Below are positions 1 to 12,073 of a stretch of 64,000 nucleotides of DNA, one piece after another. Positions within the stretch are counted from its first letter, which is position 1, and each line of letters opens with the position of its first letter. Under the pieces are notes generated by a model. The model was not told the DNA's origin. It ran no database searches and was given only the letters and a program-made list of their open reading frames with translations. This DNA is from Steromphala cineraria (lineage: Eukaryota; Mollusca; Gastropoda; Trochida; Trochidae). Where the stretch lies: NCBI GenBank assembly GCA_916613615.1, contig OU744724.1, positions 47,110,500-47,174,499 on the forward strand. Direction: 5' to 3'. The position numbers and the translations under genes were made by a program.

Positions 1-1904
1 TACGTGTTTAATACCCAAACAATCCCTCATTATTATTTAGCAATTCAATGTAACGCGGGCCTTTGAGATCCAGGGAATCACCAAAGAGCAGTAAAATTGC
101 GATGAATAGGGAAGGTTAAGTACTTTCCCCTACCGGTAATGTTTTCTTTAGCAAACACAAATTCATTATTAATGTTTGAATGATACCAAAATTGTATCCA
201 ATTAAAACAAGAAGACATGGTCATTAACATCCCCGGCTAACTAAGTTTTCAACTCCCAATGTTTTTCTACATGGGCCGTAACTCTGTAATAAATAATTGC
301 ATTTACCTCATTTTTTAACTCCATCAAGGTATTGATACCCTGAAGACACACGGCAAATTTGGTTATCTTATCTGAAATTGGTTCTGAGTAAAATTGTCCC
401 ATTTGATGACACCCTCGAACAGAGTCCAAAAACACGAACAAGGGCAATTACTCTGTAAAAAATAACTGATTCTGATTTACGAACCCTATCAAGGTATTGA
501 TCCATGAAGACTCAAAGCAAGTTTGGTTAACCTATCTTAACCTTTTTCCGCCCAGTGTTCCCATATGGGAACATGTCCTTCAAACTGCTTTAACTTTGTT
601 TCCTTGCAATAAAATTATGTTTTTCTTTCGTCATATTGATATTGACATAATAACCTACAATTTGGTAGGGAGAGAAAGCTTGTGAAAATTTGTTTCTGTG
701 AAATGATGATGTCCCAAAAATGGTTAAAAATCAGTTTTTTAGACAAAAACTTTAAGAAGGGTATATAATGATATTTTTAAAAATTCCAAAATCATTTAGG
801 TAATTTTGTATGAAAGACAAAATTAATGATGGTGCAATACTAATACCAAAAAAAGTTTGTTAGAAAAGTAAAATATAAAGTAGAACAAAATTGGTAAATG
901 TGATTGTTCCGGTATGGGAACATTGGGACGAACACCGTGAAAGTGTACAAAACTGGTTAATCTTCCCAAAGAAATTAAAAACACATGACAAAAGTGGTGT
1001 ATTGATTTATTTTAAGTTTCATTAGGTTGATAGGATGTGCTTCTTGGTGTTTTGGGGACTTTTACTTGTTCTCCATCTTTTGGGTAACATATATGACTAC
1101 AGAATTGTGATTTCTGGAATGTCGTTTTAGCAATTTCAGCTAAAAAATATAATGATTACAGACATTTTCGTATTGATGACAAGTGATAAAGATTTAACAT
1201 TCTGATTATATATTGAATGTAAAATACTTTTATTTGACGTGAACTGTATGTCATAGGGTCCAGTATATTTGCTAGGTAAAAACATACTCTATGAGACATT
1301 TCAATAACAGTATGCCTTTTTTAAAGAAGAACTCTAAGCAAAAGTTTTTTTACACATCGTTTGCTTAGGTCCAGTCAACTCCAGTGTAAAACCAAGTGTG
1401 TTTAAGCCCATCAGAGAATGATTCTCTGTTACACAAAACAAAAGATAGTTTGTACTTCTCTAACAGTTTTCTAGAAGTATGCATGTTTGTGTCTGAACTT
1501 GATAAATATAAAGTAAAACCAAAAATTACCAATTTCTGTCATATGTTGTGCGTAAAGTGTCCATGTCCTTTGTTAATTACTTTGAGCAAGAGTAAATATG
1601 GTGTTACCTTTAATTGTTTATGCATATGTAAATTCAGAAATGGTTACACTGAGATTATACAATTTGGTTTAGCTCTAAGATGTAAACACATTGTTAAATT
1701 TAAATAGATGAAATACATGGTTGAACAATACTTTGATGTGAAAAAATGTTTGGTCTTTGTTAAAGTGGACTTATCGGTAATGTACTAAATCTGTTAAAAC
1801 TATGGCAATAAATCTCTGAAACTGTAAACATTTTAAAAAAGGCGTATATTTCATTGCAATCAATTAAGTTTCACTGAACACAAAGTTAACGCCATAGCCA
1901 GTTT
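1..1904. other. AT-rich intergenic or intronic DNA, nothing recognised
   Basis: No coding domain, RNA gene or structured repeat was recognised here. The longest open frame (1396-1707, +, 103 codons) has AT-rich composition, no recognisable motif and no splice or promoter context, so I do not call it a gene. Two short stretches near 540-575 and 905-930 share a phrase about a conserved 'gggaacat' run. This may be a small diverged repeat, but it is too short to classify. Confidence 0.6.
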
Positions 1905-2479
1905 TTAGCTCACCTTTACAAAGTAAATGTGAGCTTATGTCGTGGCGCTTCGTCCGTCGTCCGTCTGTCTGTCTGCCCGTCTGCCCGTAAACTTTCACGA
2001 AAAAAACTACTCCTCCTAAACTATTCCAGATATCATTCTGATATTGTATGTTATACCCGTGGTGATTCCTCACAGAAAGGTAGACGTTTCAGTTTTTAGA
2101 ATCCAAGATGGCCGCCATGGCAACCATATTGAATTTTCAATTAGATTTCATGAAAAAGACTACTCTTCCTAAACCAATCTAGATATCATTCTGAAATTGT
2201 AGTTTGTTATAACTATGGTGATTCCTCACAGAAAGGTAGACGTTTCAGTTTTGAGAATCCAATATGGCCATGATAGCAGCCATATTGAATTTTCAATTAG
2301 ATTTCATGAAAAGGACTACCCCTTCTAAACCAATATAGATATCATTCTGAAATTGTAGTATGTTATACCCATGGTGATTCCTCACAGAAAGGTAGACGTT
2401 TCAGTTTTGATAATCCAAGATGGCCACTATGGCAGCCATATTGAATTTTCAATTAGATTTCCAGAAAAAGACTACTCCT
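1905..2479. repeat. Tandem-monomer repeat, AGCTCAC-type end with GTCC/GTCT tract
   Basis: The element starts with a T-run followed by AGCTCAC, which pairs with GTGAGCT at 1929-1935 to make a terminal hairpin (1908-1935). A (CGTC)n/(TGTC)n tract follows at 1948-1990. Then come about three diverged monomers of roughly 155 bp, recognisable by 'gattcctcacagaaaggtag' near 2065, 2220 and 2380. The array is interrupted by a LINE tail and resumes at 2999. The AGCTCAC end resembles the ends near 5843 and 11108. I infer a non-autonomous DNA element; no protein is encoded. Confidence 0.6.
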
Positions 2480-2998
2480 CGTTCCTACTATTGATTCTAT
2501 TCTTGTTTTAAATTCAAGTTTCGTGGTGAATTTTATATAACAAATTTATCATTATCAAAGTTTCAATCATCTCTTGCCAGATTCAGATGTGCCTCACATC
2601 GCCTCCAAATTGAAACCGGTCGTTATACTAACCAACCCAGACAAAATAGATTATGTACTTTATGCAAAGATAACTTTATTGAAAATGAATTTCATTTCCT
2701 ACTTGTATGTAAATGTTACCAACATCTAAGGCGTTTGTATTTACCGTATTATTTCTATTCAAGCCCAACTTTAAATAAATTCAATATGCTTATGTCTGAA
2801 GACAAACAAGATGTTGTCCAGAACTTATCAATTTTTATACACAGTGCAATGACTCTTAGAGATAAATTGTTACGCCAATAATATATTGCAAGTGTTTGTT
2901 TATCGTATTGTTTGTAATTATATACATGTACCGCTCTGTAAATCTAAAAATGTAGACTGGGCCTATGGCCTCCACTGCAAAGGAATAAAGATTGATTG
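2480..2998 (+). pseudogene. 5'-truncated LINE tail (RT ORF C-terminus and 3' UTR)
   Basis: Translation of roughly 2570-2880 (+) gives the C-terminal end of a non-LTR retrotransposon ORF2. It contains a Cys/His knuckle (CTLCKDNFIENEFHFLLVC) and ends in a basic 'LRDKLLRQ'-type tail. The minus-strand LINE at 56985-59816 ends almost the same way (CPLCKNG...HFLFVC, then SLRDELLKQ). Both also share a 3' UTR phrase of the type GGGCCT(A/G)(T/A)GGCCTC, so I place them in one family. The RT and endonuclease domains are absent, which is ordinary 5' truncation. The insertion sits inside the 155-bp monomer array. The flanking TTAGATTTC..GAAAAAGACTACT sequences could be a target duplication or simply adjacent monomers. 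Confidence 0.75.
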
Positions 2999-3127
2999 AA
3001 TTAGATTTCATGAAAAAGACTACTTCTCCTAAACCAATCTAGATATCATTTTTAAATTGTAGTATGTTATACCTATAGTGATTCCGCACAGAAAGGTAGA
3101 CGTTTCAGTTGCAGATGACACATCATT
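2999..3127. repeat. Resumed 155-bp monomer after LINE insertion
   Basis: This is the monomer sequence seen at 2150-2475. It continues directly after the LINE 3' end and runs to the 5' boundary of the Helentron-like copy A near 3128. Confidence 0.6.
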
Positions 3128-4118
3128 AGCAGCCCCGTCTAAGGACGGGGCTGCTTTCAGTGTTTGTGCAGTTTCCGCCGCTGCCGCTGCCGCCGCCGCG
3201 TCCGCGCTCATACTAATTGCTATAACTTGTATTCATAACTAACTGCTTATACCTCGGGGGAATGATTTTGACATGTTCACTTTCAAGGTCAAAGGTCAAG
3301 GTCACGAGCTATAAAATCACTAAAAAATTCCTTGTAAACGCGATAACTTGAAAAGTTTTTGTGCTATTAAGCTCTTACTTGGTATATATCATCCTTGGAA
3401 GAGTAAACAATTTTGAAAAGGTTTTCGTTACAATCTGTCCAAGGTCAAGGTCACAGCAAGGTCACGACTTTAGCATGGTTTTGTGAAAATGCTTTATTTT
3501 AACTATGAACACTTTTAATCAATAGATGATTGTTATACTCAATAAAGAGTGTTCATTGATTGTGTAACCTTGAAGGTCAAAGGTCAAGGTCATGAGATTT
3601 GTGTTATTACAATGTGTAACTAATTTGAATATAACTTAATCCCGTTAAGCTTTTCAGAACTCATAAATATGTATAATTGTTTACACCTCTGGGGACTTTA
3701 AATGACATGTTCACTTTCAAGGTCAAAAGTCAAGGTCATGAGCTATAAAATCACTAAAAAATTCTTTGTAAACGTGTTAACTTGAAAAGTTTTTGTGCTA
3801 TGAAGTTAAAATTTTGTTTATATTATAAGTACAAAATTTTGGAAAGGTTTTGGGTACGAACTGTCAAAGGTCAAGGTCACAGCAAGGTCAACAAATATTG
3901 AGAAGCTTGATTATTTTAACTTTCAACACTTAAATTTGTTACATTAATGTTATTTTCAATGAAATGTGTTCATTGATTGTGTGACCTTGAGTGTCAAACG
4001 TCAAGGTCACAAGCAAATGCCCAATATGCTGAGGCTTGTAGAAGGCGGAACAGGGTAAGGCGAAACCCCAAGTTTCGGGGCTGCTCTGTTTTTGCGGTGT
4101 CCCGCAAACACTAATCTA
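3128..4118 (+). mobile_element. Helentron-like non-autonomous element, copy A
   Basis: The 5' end carries TTAGCAGCCCCG. Near the 3' end its inverse CGGGGCTGCT (4077-4086) forms a 10-bp subterminal inverted repeat. It is followed by a perfect hairpin TTTGCGG-TGTC-CCGCAAA (4093-4110) and the terminus CACTAATCTAG before TT. Subterminal repeats plus a 3' hairpin about 11 nt from a CTAG|T end are what is known for Helitron2/Helentron-derived elements (HINEs). The interior is not coding. It holds GC-rich (CCGCTG)n near the 5' end and two diverged tandem sections rich in AGGTCA. Copy B at 7030-8298 has the same two ends, which fixes the boundaries. No Rep/helicase is present, so it would be mobilised in trans. 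The class assignment is inference from structure. Confidence 0.7.
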
Positions 4119-5060
4119 GTTATTATTAAATTTTAAGCTTTCATCAAGTGATCACTCGCACCATAAAAATTCTCTAATTTGAACTTACTAATCATAATAT
4201 TATCTTGAATATGGAATATTTAAGATTGTCATGCAAGTTGTTCTATATTTTTAAGTGTTTCTAAAATAAATTAAGATGAAAGACAAACATAATTAATTAA
4301 TTTGTTTAAAATCTTTATGGCAACTAGCTGCAAAAACCCAATCACATTAAACATCATGTTAAATTTTAAACAATGGTATCTCCCTTATATTCCTTTAAAT
4401 ACCACACACAAGGGGTCAACCAGAGTACATATATTCCTGTTGAGTCCACTATGCTTTTCTTATACACATCCCAATACAGGCTGCTAGCATCACAGTGCCA
4501 GCTGCTAGTCTGTTGCATAATCAACCTGACCCAATTGATATGGTAGAGCATTATGCTATATATGGCCATGTGTATGCAAAAAGAGTTATGGAAATTAGAC
4601 TTGTATTCTCATGACAGTGATATGTTCTTTCTAAGAATAACAACTTACACAAAACTTGTCAACAATAAGCTTTGTGTTCTTCATGATAAGTTGATGTGGA
4701 AAGAGTTATTTTGCATCAGGTTCCAGTTCCTGTGTTTGACTCATATTTGTACCATTTCTTTATCTAACAGAAGTTCTTCTTGACACGAAATCAATTTAGG
4801 ACATAAGCTAACTATGTTTTGTGAAATAATATATATTTTTCACAACAATGTATGTTCTCTCCTGTCAAGTCTTTAAATACCACACATAAGGGCTTAGCAA
4901 GAGTTCAGGTTTACATGTTCAGCACACTATGCTTCTCCAAATACACAAAGCCAAATACACAAATTGCTACACTCTCCTAAAAAACATGATGGCAGCCATA
5001 ATCAATTATCATATAAAGGATGGTTACACAATTAAACCATATTACCACATCATTCATTTT
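4119..5060. other. AT-rich DNA with a weak duplicated segment
   Basis: No gene is recognised. A phrase around 4380-4450 (taaataccacacacaaggg) recurs in diverged form near 4875 (taaataccacacataaggg), which suggests an old ~490-bp duplicated repeat. Several open frames of 60-76 codons have no recognisable content. Confidence 0.5.
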
Positions 5061-5875
5061 AAGGTGAGCTTCTGTACCCTCGGTACTTTTATTTGTGGTT
5101 TTCATGGAAACATGACTAAAACAGTGACTCTATGACCAAGTTCTTTGTCCGGAGCATATCTCCTAAACTACACATGCTAGCTTCACCAAACTTCATACAC
5201 TTATCAACCATGATCCCTAGATGTGCCTTTTGAGGGTTAGACCAACACATTATTTTTACTTGTTTGCGGTTTCCATGGAAACATGACTGAAACAGTGACT
5301 CTATGACCAAGTCCTTTGTCCGGAGCATATCTCCTAAACTATACATGCTAGCTTCACCAAACTTCATACACTTATCAACCATGATCCCTAGATGATGTGC
5401 CTTTTGAGGGTTAGACCAACATTTACTTTGTCCCAAACATATTTCCTGAAATATGCATTTCAGCTTCACCAAATTTGCTACATATGTCAATCGTTATTGC
5501 TGGATATGCCTTGTGAGAGTTAAACGATATATGGATTTTCTTTTCTGTGGTTTCTTTGGGGAAAATGACTTACAAAGTGACTCAACAAAAATAATTTTGT
5601 CCTCAGTGCATCTCGTAGAATATTCATGATAACTACCTCAAATTTGAAACAAAGATCAACCATTATCCCTAGATGTACCCTTTTCATTGTTAAACCTATT
5701 AATGAATTAAGTATTGAGGTTTCAGTGGAAAGAAGAATACACAATGACATACTTAGTGTATACTCAACTATCATACAACTTTAACCAATATTAATCAATT
5801 TTACTATTTGAAATTCTTTCAACAAAGTGGGGAGCGGGGTATGTGAGCTCTGCTCGCTTCTTCACTTGTTGAAAT
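5061..5875. repeat. Tandem-monomer repeat (~172 bp), hairpin end GTGAGC..GCTCGC
   Basis: The two best-preserved monomers begin near 5125 and 5297 with 'tgactctatgaccaagt' and are over 90% alike. Two more diverged monomers follow to about 5790. The right end has GGGGTATGTGAGC with a short hairpin (5843-5857), nearly the same as the terminus at 11101-11130. Open frames across the monomers (for example 5116-5490 minus) only reflect the repeat period and are not called as genes. Confidence 0.6.
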
Positions 5876-7029
5876 TGTTCTGCCTTCTTGGTTATGTAGT
5901 GCATTGTACATTACCAACATGTTTGTAAGGGACAGACTTTTGAAAATCTTTGATAACAACATCATTTTGTGTTAATATTGTATATTTCATAAAGCCTTTG
6001 CCAGACATATCTTAGCTATATACCTACCTACAAAGTGCTTCATCTACCTGTCTGTTTGGAAATCAAATTCTAAAGACTAAGACATATTTTCTTGAATTAT
6101 TGATATGTCTATCTTTCAAACTTAGAATATCTGACTGTTTTTGCACAATAAGACAATTGAATTTTGCTACTTTTAAAATAAGTTATTTATTTTTACTTTA
6201 TGAAAAATCTCAATTCTATTAATTTAAAACAGACAAATTTAACTATATTCAAGATGTATTGCAGCTACTATCAATGCCTTCAAGAGATTTTCCCTTATAT
6301 TTACCCAATTGTAATAAGAAAAGTCAAGAGGTCTGTGGTTAATATTGTTATGAGAAAGGTTTTGGAAAAATTTTCAGGGTTTTTTGTGTATGGTTATGAG
6401 TAATGTGTCTTATGTCTTGTCCTCAGTATTTTATCTTGTACAATGCAATTTTCTGTTTATTGCTCATCTTACAGCAAACCTTATCTCAAGAAATTATGCA
6501 ATATGCATGGCTGTTGTAGCAAGAACAGACAAATGTTAACACAAGTTTTATAGTTTATTCATCTGAACCATATTATGAACACTTTATTTCCATTGACAGT
6601 TTTTCTCTCAGAGGTGACAATATGATGCCCTGATAGTCTGGCAATAAGGGTTTGCAACATTATTTACAGGGGACATCATGGCAATAAAAGGGCCTGAATA
6701 TTTATTCAGCTCCCATTATGTTGCCTTGTTTTAAGTTTGAATTCTTTAGCCAAGTGACCAATTTGTTGTCAGAAACTTTTTTTTTACAATTACAGAACAA
6801 AACAAAAAATTAAGATACATTTTACAATACAACTTCATTGACAATAAAATACATGATATTGTCTCAAGTAGTAAATGAATATAACCAAGAAAATTTGTCT
6901 AAATTATACAAATACAATTAAATATAAATATTTCATCAATAAGCAAATAATATAAAGCTTACCTTGATAACACAATAACTGAAGGTAAAAGATTACTTCT
7001 ACTGAAAATATCTGCAAATGAAGCATTAA
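5876..7029. other. AT-rich DNA, nothing recognised
   Basis: No coding domain, RNA gene or clear repeat was seen. The open frame at 6200-6403 (+) lacks any recognisable motif. Confidence 0.55.
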
Positions 7030-8298
7030 TTAGCAGCCCCGTCAGCCCCGTTCTTAGTTTTTGTGCAGTTTCCGCCGCCGCCACAGCCGCGTCCGCGCTC
7101 ATACTAATGGCTATAACTTTTTTCTACTAAGCTTTCCAGAACTTGTATTCATAACTTACTGCTTATACCTCGGGGGAACGATTTTGACATGTTCACTTTC
7201 AAGGTCAAAGCTATAAAATCACTAAACAAATTCCTTGTAAACGCGATAACTTGAAAAGTTTTTGTGCTATGAAGCTCTAACTTGGTATGTATCATCCTTG
7301 GAAGAGTAAAACATTTTGAAAAGGTTTTCTCTTCAATCTGTCCAAGGTCAAGGTCACAGCAAGGTCACTACTTTAGCATGGTTTTACGAAAATGCTTTAT
7401 TTTAACAATGAACACTTTTAATCAATAGATGATTGTTATCCTCAATGAAAAGTGTTCATTGATTGTGTAACCTTGAAGGTCAAAGGTCAAGGTCATGAGA
7501 TTTGTGTTATTGCAATGTGCAACTAATTTGGATATAACTTTATCCCATTAAGCTTTTCAGAACTCATGAACATGTATAAGTGTCTACACCTCTGGGGAAT
7601 TACAATGACATGTTCACTTTCAAGGTCAAAGGTCAAGGTCACGAGCTATAAAATCACTAACAAATTCCTTGTAAACGCGTTTATTTGAAAAGTTTTTGTG
7701 CTATGAAGCTCTAACTTGGTATGTATCATCCTTGGAAGAGTAAAAAATGTTGAAAAGGTTTTCGCTACAATCTGTCCAAGGTCAAGGTCACAGCAAGGTC
7801 ACTCCTTAGCATGGTTTTGCGAAAATGCTTTATTTTAACAATGAACACTTTTAATCATTAGATGATTGTTATACTCAATGAAAAGTGTTCATTGATTGTG
7901 TAACCTTGAAGGTCAAAGGTCAAGGTCATGAGATTTGTGTTACTGCAATATGCAACTAATTTGGATATAACTTAATCCCATTATGCTCATGAACATGTAT
8001 AAGTGTTTACACCTCTGGGGACTTTAAATGACATGTTCACTTTCAAGGTCAAAGTTCAAGGTCACAGCAAGGACAACATATATTGAGATAATGGATTATT
8101 CCCACTTTAATTCGTTACATTAATGTTATATTCAATGAAATGTATTCATTGATTGTGTGACCTTGAGTGTCAAAAGTCAAGGTCACAAGAAAATGCCCAA
8201 TATGCTGAGGCTTGTAGAAGGCGGAACAGGGTAAGGCGAAACCCCAAGTTTCGGGGCTGCTCTGCTTTTGCGGTGTCCCGCAAACGCTAATCTAGTTT
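7030..8298 (+). mobile_element. Helentron-like non-autonomous element, copy B
   Basis: This is a second member of the family at 3128-4118, with the same start (ATTAGCAGCCCCGTC) and end (hairpin TTTGCGG/CCGCAAA, then GCTAATCTAG before TT). The 10-bp subterminal repeat AGCAGCCCCG/CGGGGCTGCT is intact. It is about 280 bp longer than copy A because the internal AGGTCA-rich section is repeated once more. Monomer starts near 7134 and 7556 carry 'aagcttttcagaactcat' or close variants. There is no open frame of interest. The pair gives the family's ends without external data. Confidence 0.7.
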
Positions 8299-9344
8299 AT
8301 GATAGATGTTATCACTGCAATAAAAAGCAATTCCAAAGTTAGAATTAATAATTCTTACTGAAAATCCTCCTTTTTTACTTGACAAATTCATATTCAAATA
8401 TATTGATACACAATAACCTAAAAAAAGTAAAGTTATTGTCAATACATAAAAAAATCTTACCTTCTGCTTGCTGGCTTTTTCCATAGTAACAGATTAGCTT
8501 GAGACTGGTAGTTTGCCTAAGTACAGGCCTGTGGGGCAAAAAAAGCTAGAAGATCATGCAAGGTGAGGTTAGTTGTATGCAGCATGAAAAGATCATGCAA
8601 AGAGAGCTAAGTCACATGATCATGACCACGACAGCCTAAGCCATCTAGACTTGAGCAAGACTCTTATTGGTCAAATATTAATAAAAAAAATTAACAAATA
8701 AAAGTGTTTCTTGATTTTATTAGCTTAAATTTTGGAAGTAAAAATCCATAATTGAAAATAAGAAGAGATTCTACCGTTTGATTTTTTTAAACAAGATTTA
8801 AAAACAATGTGAAAATGAGTCTTGCTTGCAAACTGGTACAAGTTGTGATGATATGCAAATAAGGTCAGCTGACCTTTTGTTTATAAACATTGACATGTGC
8901 ATTTTGTTTTGATCAACATCAAGGAGCATAATTAATGGTTTGATTACAGAATTTAGTTAACCAAATTTTAGAATTAGACAAGTAATAGATTATAGATAAT
9001 GAAAATAAATATGAATATGCTTATAACTGTATTTAATAAGCATTTTTAAATGAAAATATGATATATGTAAATATGCTTTTTAGTGTAATTGATAACTATT
9101 TTTTTTATAAAAAATGAAAACAAGATTTTTCACTGCTGTACTTAGGATTATCAGATATAGTTCTTGGCTCCCTGTCTGTGATCATTGTTTGTAGAGTATA
9201 TTGACTAATCAACACATGCAATTGTACCTTTTTGGGTTTTCAACTTTCAAAGATTTTGAGTTTTGTAAATTACTCTGGAAGCACTACTTAGAAATTTATT
9301 TCACAAAACATATCTCCATGAAACTTGGTATTTATCATCACAAG
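8299..9344. other. AT-rich DNA, nothing recognised
   Basis: No gene or structured repeat is supported. 8287-8484 (minus, 65 codons) has a hydrophobic stretch but overlaps the 3' end of the Helentron-like element and has no family resemblance that I recognise. Confidence 0.55.
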
Positions 9345-10455
9345 AAGTTGTGCTTTTCAGGGTTTTTATGCTTTCTCGACTATCATTTTTCAACACCATC
9401 CAACCCCACCTTATGGTTCAGAAACTACTGGACATGGGTGTCCACAGCAATATTATTTTATGGATTAAGTATTATCTTGTTAACAGAGGTCAATTTGTCA
9501 AAGTGAACACAGCTGTATCATCACATCAGACCACCGGAGCACCACAGGGATGTGTCTTATCCCCGGTGTTATTTACAATATGTACAAATGACTGTACATC
9601 TACTGAAAACAACACTCTTCTTGTAAAATTCGCTTAATAACGAACTGTGATGAAACATCCTACCGCAGAGAATTAGCCGAGTTTCGTGAATGGTGTAATG
9701 ACAATTTCCTGGTGTTGAATACTAATAAGACTAAAGAAATGATTATAGACTTTCGGATTAAGAAGCAAGTTAAATCACCAGTATGCATTGATAATTGTGA
9801 TATCGAAATTGTGACTGAATACAAATATCTTGGAACTGTGATTGATGAAAAGCTCAACTGGAACTCAAACACTGCTAAAGTTTACGCTAAATGCCAGCAA
9901 AGATTGCTTTTCCTCAGACGTCTTAGATCTTTTAATGTCAGCCCATTTACACTTGTTCTCTTTTACACAACTTTTATTCAAAGTATTCTCTGTTTTTCTA
10001 TTCAGACGTGGTTTGGGGCTCTCTCGGTAAAAAAAAGAAAAATGAACTATGTTGCCATCAAAATTTGCGGAATATCTCTTGAAGATATCACAACTTTAGG
10101 CAAGCGGCATATAGAAATTCTATCTGGAAAAATTATTTCCAATCCCGATCATTTTCTGCATAATGAATATCAACTTTTACCTTCAGGTCGCCGCTATCAA
10201 ATTCCTTGCTTCAAAACCAAGCTTCGAACTCATTTGTTCCTTTTAGCATTATTATTTTAAATAAATTTAACCGTTTGTAACTTTATTTCATTACTGTTAT
10301 ACCCATCTTAACTGCGTCAGTGATGTGTATTTATGAATATGTGTGTGAATGTGTGCGTTCTATGTTGTCTATATGTATGGTATTTTGATATTTATATTAT
10401 TTATCTCTGTCACAGTTGTTTGTAACATGTAAAACAAATTCCTTTTATGGGTAAT
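9345..10455 (+). pseudogene. Broken LINE reverse transcriptase fragment (Rex1/CR1-like)
   Basis: Frames at 9350-9637 and 9650-10260 (+) give the second half of a non-LTR reverse transcriptase. They contain the motif GAPQGCVLSPVLF (9535-9575), the thumb-side 'EYKYLGTVIDEKLNWN', 'LRRLRSFNVS', and the usual C-terminal tail. The catalytic FADD box is missing: the frame reads LLVKFA and then stops at 9637-9639, where a deletion has removed the Asp pair. The first part of the RT palm and any endonuclease are absent. The 3' end runs through GGGTAATAAAGT into (ATT)n. The copy cannot be active. The clade name is a judgement from motif wording only. Confidence 0.8.
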
Positions 10456-10456
10456 A

Positions 10457-10530
<74 letters not shown>
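10456..10530 (+). repeat. (ATT)n microsatellite, LINE 3' tail
   Basis: About 24 ATT units directly follow the LINE 3' UTR. Short tandem tails of this kind are typical 3' ends of CR1/Rex-like LINEs and their SINEs. Confidence 0.85.
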
Positions 10531-10689
10531 GATCAACTTTCAAATTAATTCCTTCCATGACTTAACACAACCAGTTTTCCTGACTAATCATTACAAGAAG
10601 TTTATTCAGTATTCTTGTTTATATTGGAATAACAGGTTTTCTTAAAAATTTAGAATTTCATAAGGTACTGATAGATAAAGCATCTTCTG

Positions 10690-11135
10690 ATAATTTATTT
10701 TTTTATCCCATCGGTTTAATTTGGTCACAGCCTTCATTGGGGGAACTATGCAGACACCAGTCACTTTGGCTGACCTTGACCTTATTTTCAAGGTCACCAC
10801 ATCACTTTAACCACTTTGGAATTTATTGTCAAAGTGATATCTCATAAACAATTATAATCCTTGCCTTCATATTTGGTCACAGCATACATTAGGGGATTAT
10901 GCAAGCACCTGTCACATTGGGTAACCGTGGCCTTATTTTCAAGGTAATCACAGCACATTGACCACTTTTGAAACTCTTGTTTACGACGTATCTTTTAGCT
11001 TAGCATTAGCCTGGTGCATAATCCTTATGGCTTTGAAAACATGTCTCAAATGATTACTTATATTGGCTTCTATCCTTCTGTGAAAGACCAGCTCATAGTG
11101 GGGGTATGTGAGCTTTGCTCACTTTTTTCTTGTTG
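10690..11135. repeat. Diverged tandem repeat with 3' hairpin GTGAGC-TTT-GCTCAC
   Basis: Two diverged monomers occur near 10730 and 10870 ('ggtcacagc.ttcattgggg' and 'ggtcacagcatacattaggg'). Both carry 'gaccttattttcaaggt' motifs. The right end is GGGGTATGTGAGC with a perfect 6-bp hairpin (11108-11122) and a T-rich terminus, as at 5830-5875. I infer the same non-autonomous superfamily as 1905-2479 and 5061-5875. Confidence 0.55.
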
Positions 11136-11662
11136 ATTATCTCCTTGACATGAGGGAGATATCCTTTAACAAGGTGGACTGTTGGTCCTCATTTGTCGTC
11201 ACGATACTGTTGCTATTGAAAGAATTGTTTTATTTTGATCATACGAAATAACATAACTATACAAAACCAATGTTGAATAAAAAAAACTGACTTTTCATTA
11301 TTGTTATAAAATTAATTACACGATAATGCATGCATTAATCATGAAGAGTGGAAAGAAGTGAAAGCCACCCTAAAATGTTTTTGAAAAACTATAATTTTGA
11401 TAAATTTTTGAAAATTTAAGAATTTAATGTCAGAAAGTACTTCTTCTGTCATAATATGTACTACATCAAAAATATTTGTTTAAAAGTTCACTAAAAATAC
11501 GGTTGAAATTGGTAAAAATGAATTTTTAAGAAATTTGGCTGCCATTATGGATTTTTGATCACTTGACCAGGTTCCCGCGGTTGAAAAATTTGGATCCTAG
11601 GCAAAATGAATATATACATGTCCAATGATCATTCATGCCAAGTTTCATACTTTAAGTCAGAT
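11136..11662. other. AT-rich DNA, nothing recognised
   Basis: No gene or repeat is supported in this gap. Confidence 0.5.
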
Positions 11663-11899
11663 TTTTAGCTCATCTGGCCTGTAAGGCCCGATGGGCTTAT
11701 GGCATGGCATGGTGTCCGGCGTCCGTCCGTCCGTCCGTCCGTGAACTTTGTGGAATTTCGACTTCTTCTCTAGAACCATGAGGCCTAGAAAGCTGAAACT
11801 TTGTGTACAGACTCCTTGACTTGTGAAGATTATAAATTGTTGCTTTGGTGGCCCTGTGATCCCTAATAAGGACCACATATGCCACGCCCTAAAAACCTA
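11663..11899 (+). mobile_element. AGCTCATC-type tandem-monomer element, left part (split by DIRS)
   Basis: The element starts with TTTTTAGCTCATCTGGCCTG and has a (CCGT)n tract at 11717-11742. The first ~145-bp monomer follows ('aaccatgaggcctagaaagctg', 'ggtggccctgtgatcc'). It stops at 'aaaaaccta' (11899). The continuation 'ttttcatcttcttctccag' appears at 19242, beyond the DIRS element. Intact monomer junctions at about 19515-19540 and 21098-21125 show what the uninterrupted sequence looks like. Confidence 0.75.
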
Positions 11900-11908
11900 G
11901 TTTTAAAC

Positions 11909-12073
11909 TTACCTTACCTTAGAATTGCATGTTCCTATGCTTACCGACCAAGATTGAGACTCGTGTTGACGGGGCTATCTCTATGTGAACCAAGTAGTGA
12001 TACGGGAAGTGACACGTCAATACGGGGACAGGTATACCGGAAGGTAATACTCAATCACGTGATAACCAAAAAC
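11909..12073 (+). repeat. DIRS left inverted terminal repeat
   Basis: Reverse-complementary to 19041-19205 with very few differences. It starts with ACCTTACCTTAG, which also appears in the internal complementary region. Near-identity of the two termini suggests a fairly young copy. Confidence 0.9.

Noticed and set aside
1396..1707. 103-codon plus-strand ORF as a host gene
   Set aside because: No motif, no splice context, and AT-rich codons consistent with chance.
3029..3211. Small Ala-rich minus-strand protein
   Set aside because: It is the translation of the (CCGCTG)n tract at the 5' end of Helentron-like copy A.
4050..4090. Hammerhead-like 'gcgaaacccc' near the Helentron 3' end
   Set aside because: There is no CTGANGA partner nearby. 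The sequence is better explained as the subterminal repeat.
10740..10800. Isolated hormone-response enhancer
   Set aside because: The AGGTCA-like motifs here belong to a degraded tandem repeat. A single-site regulatory claim is not supported.
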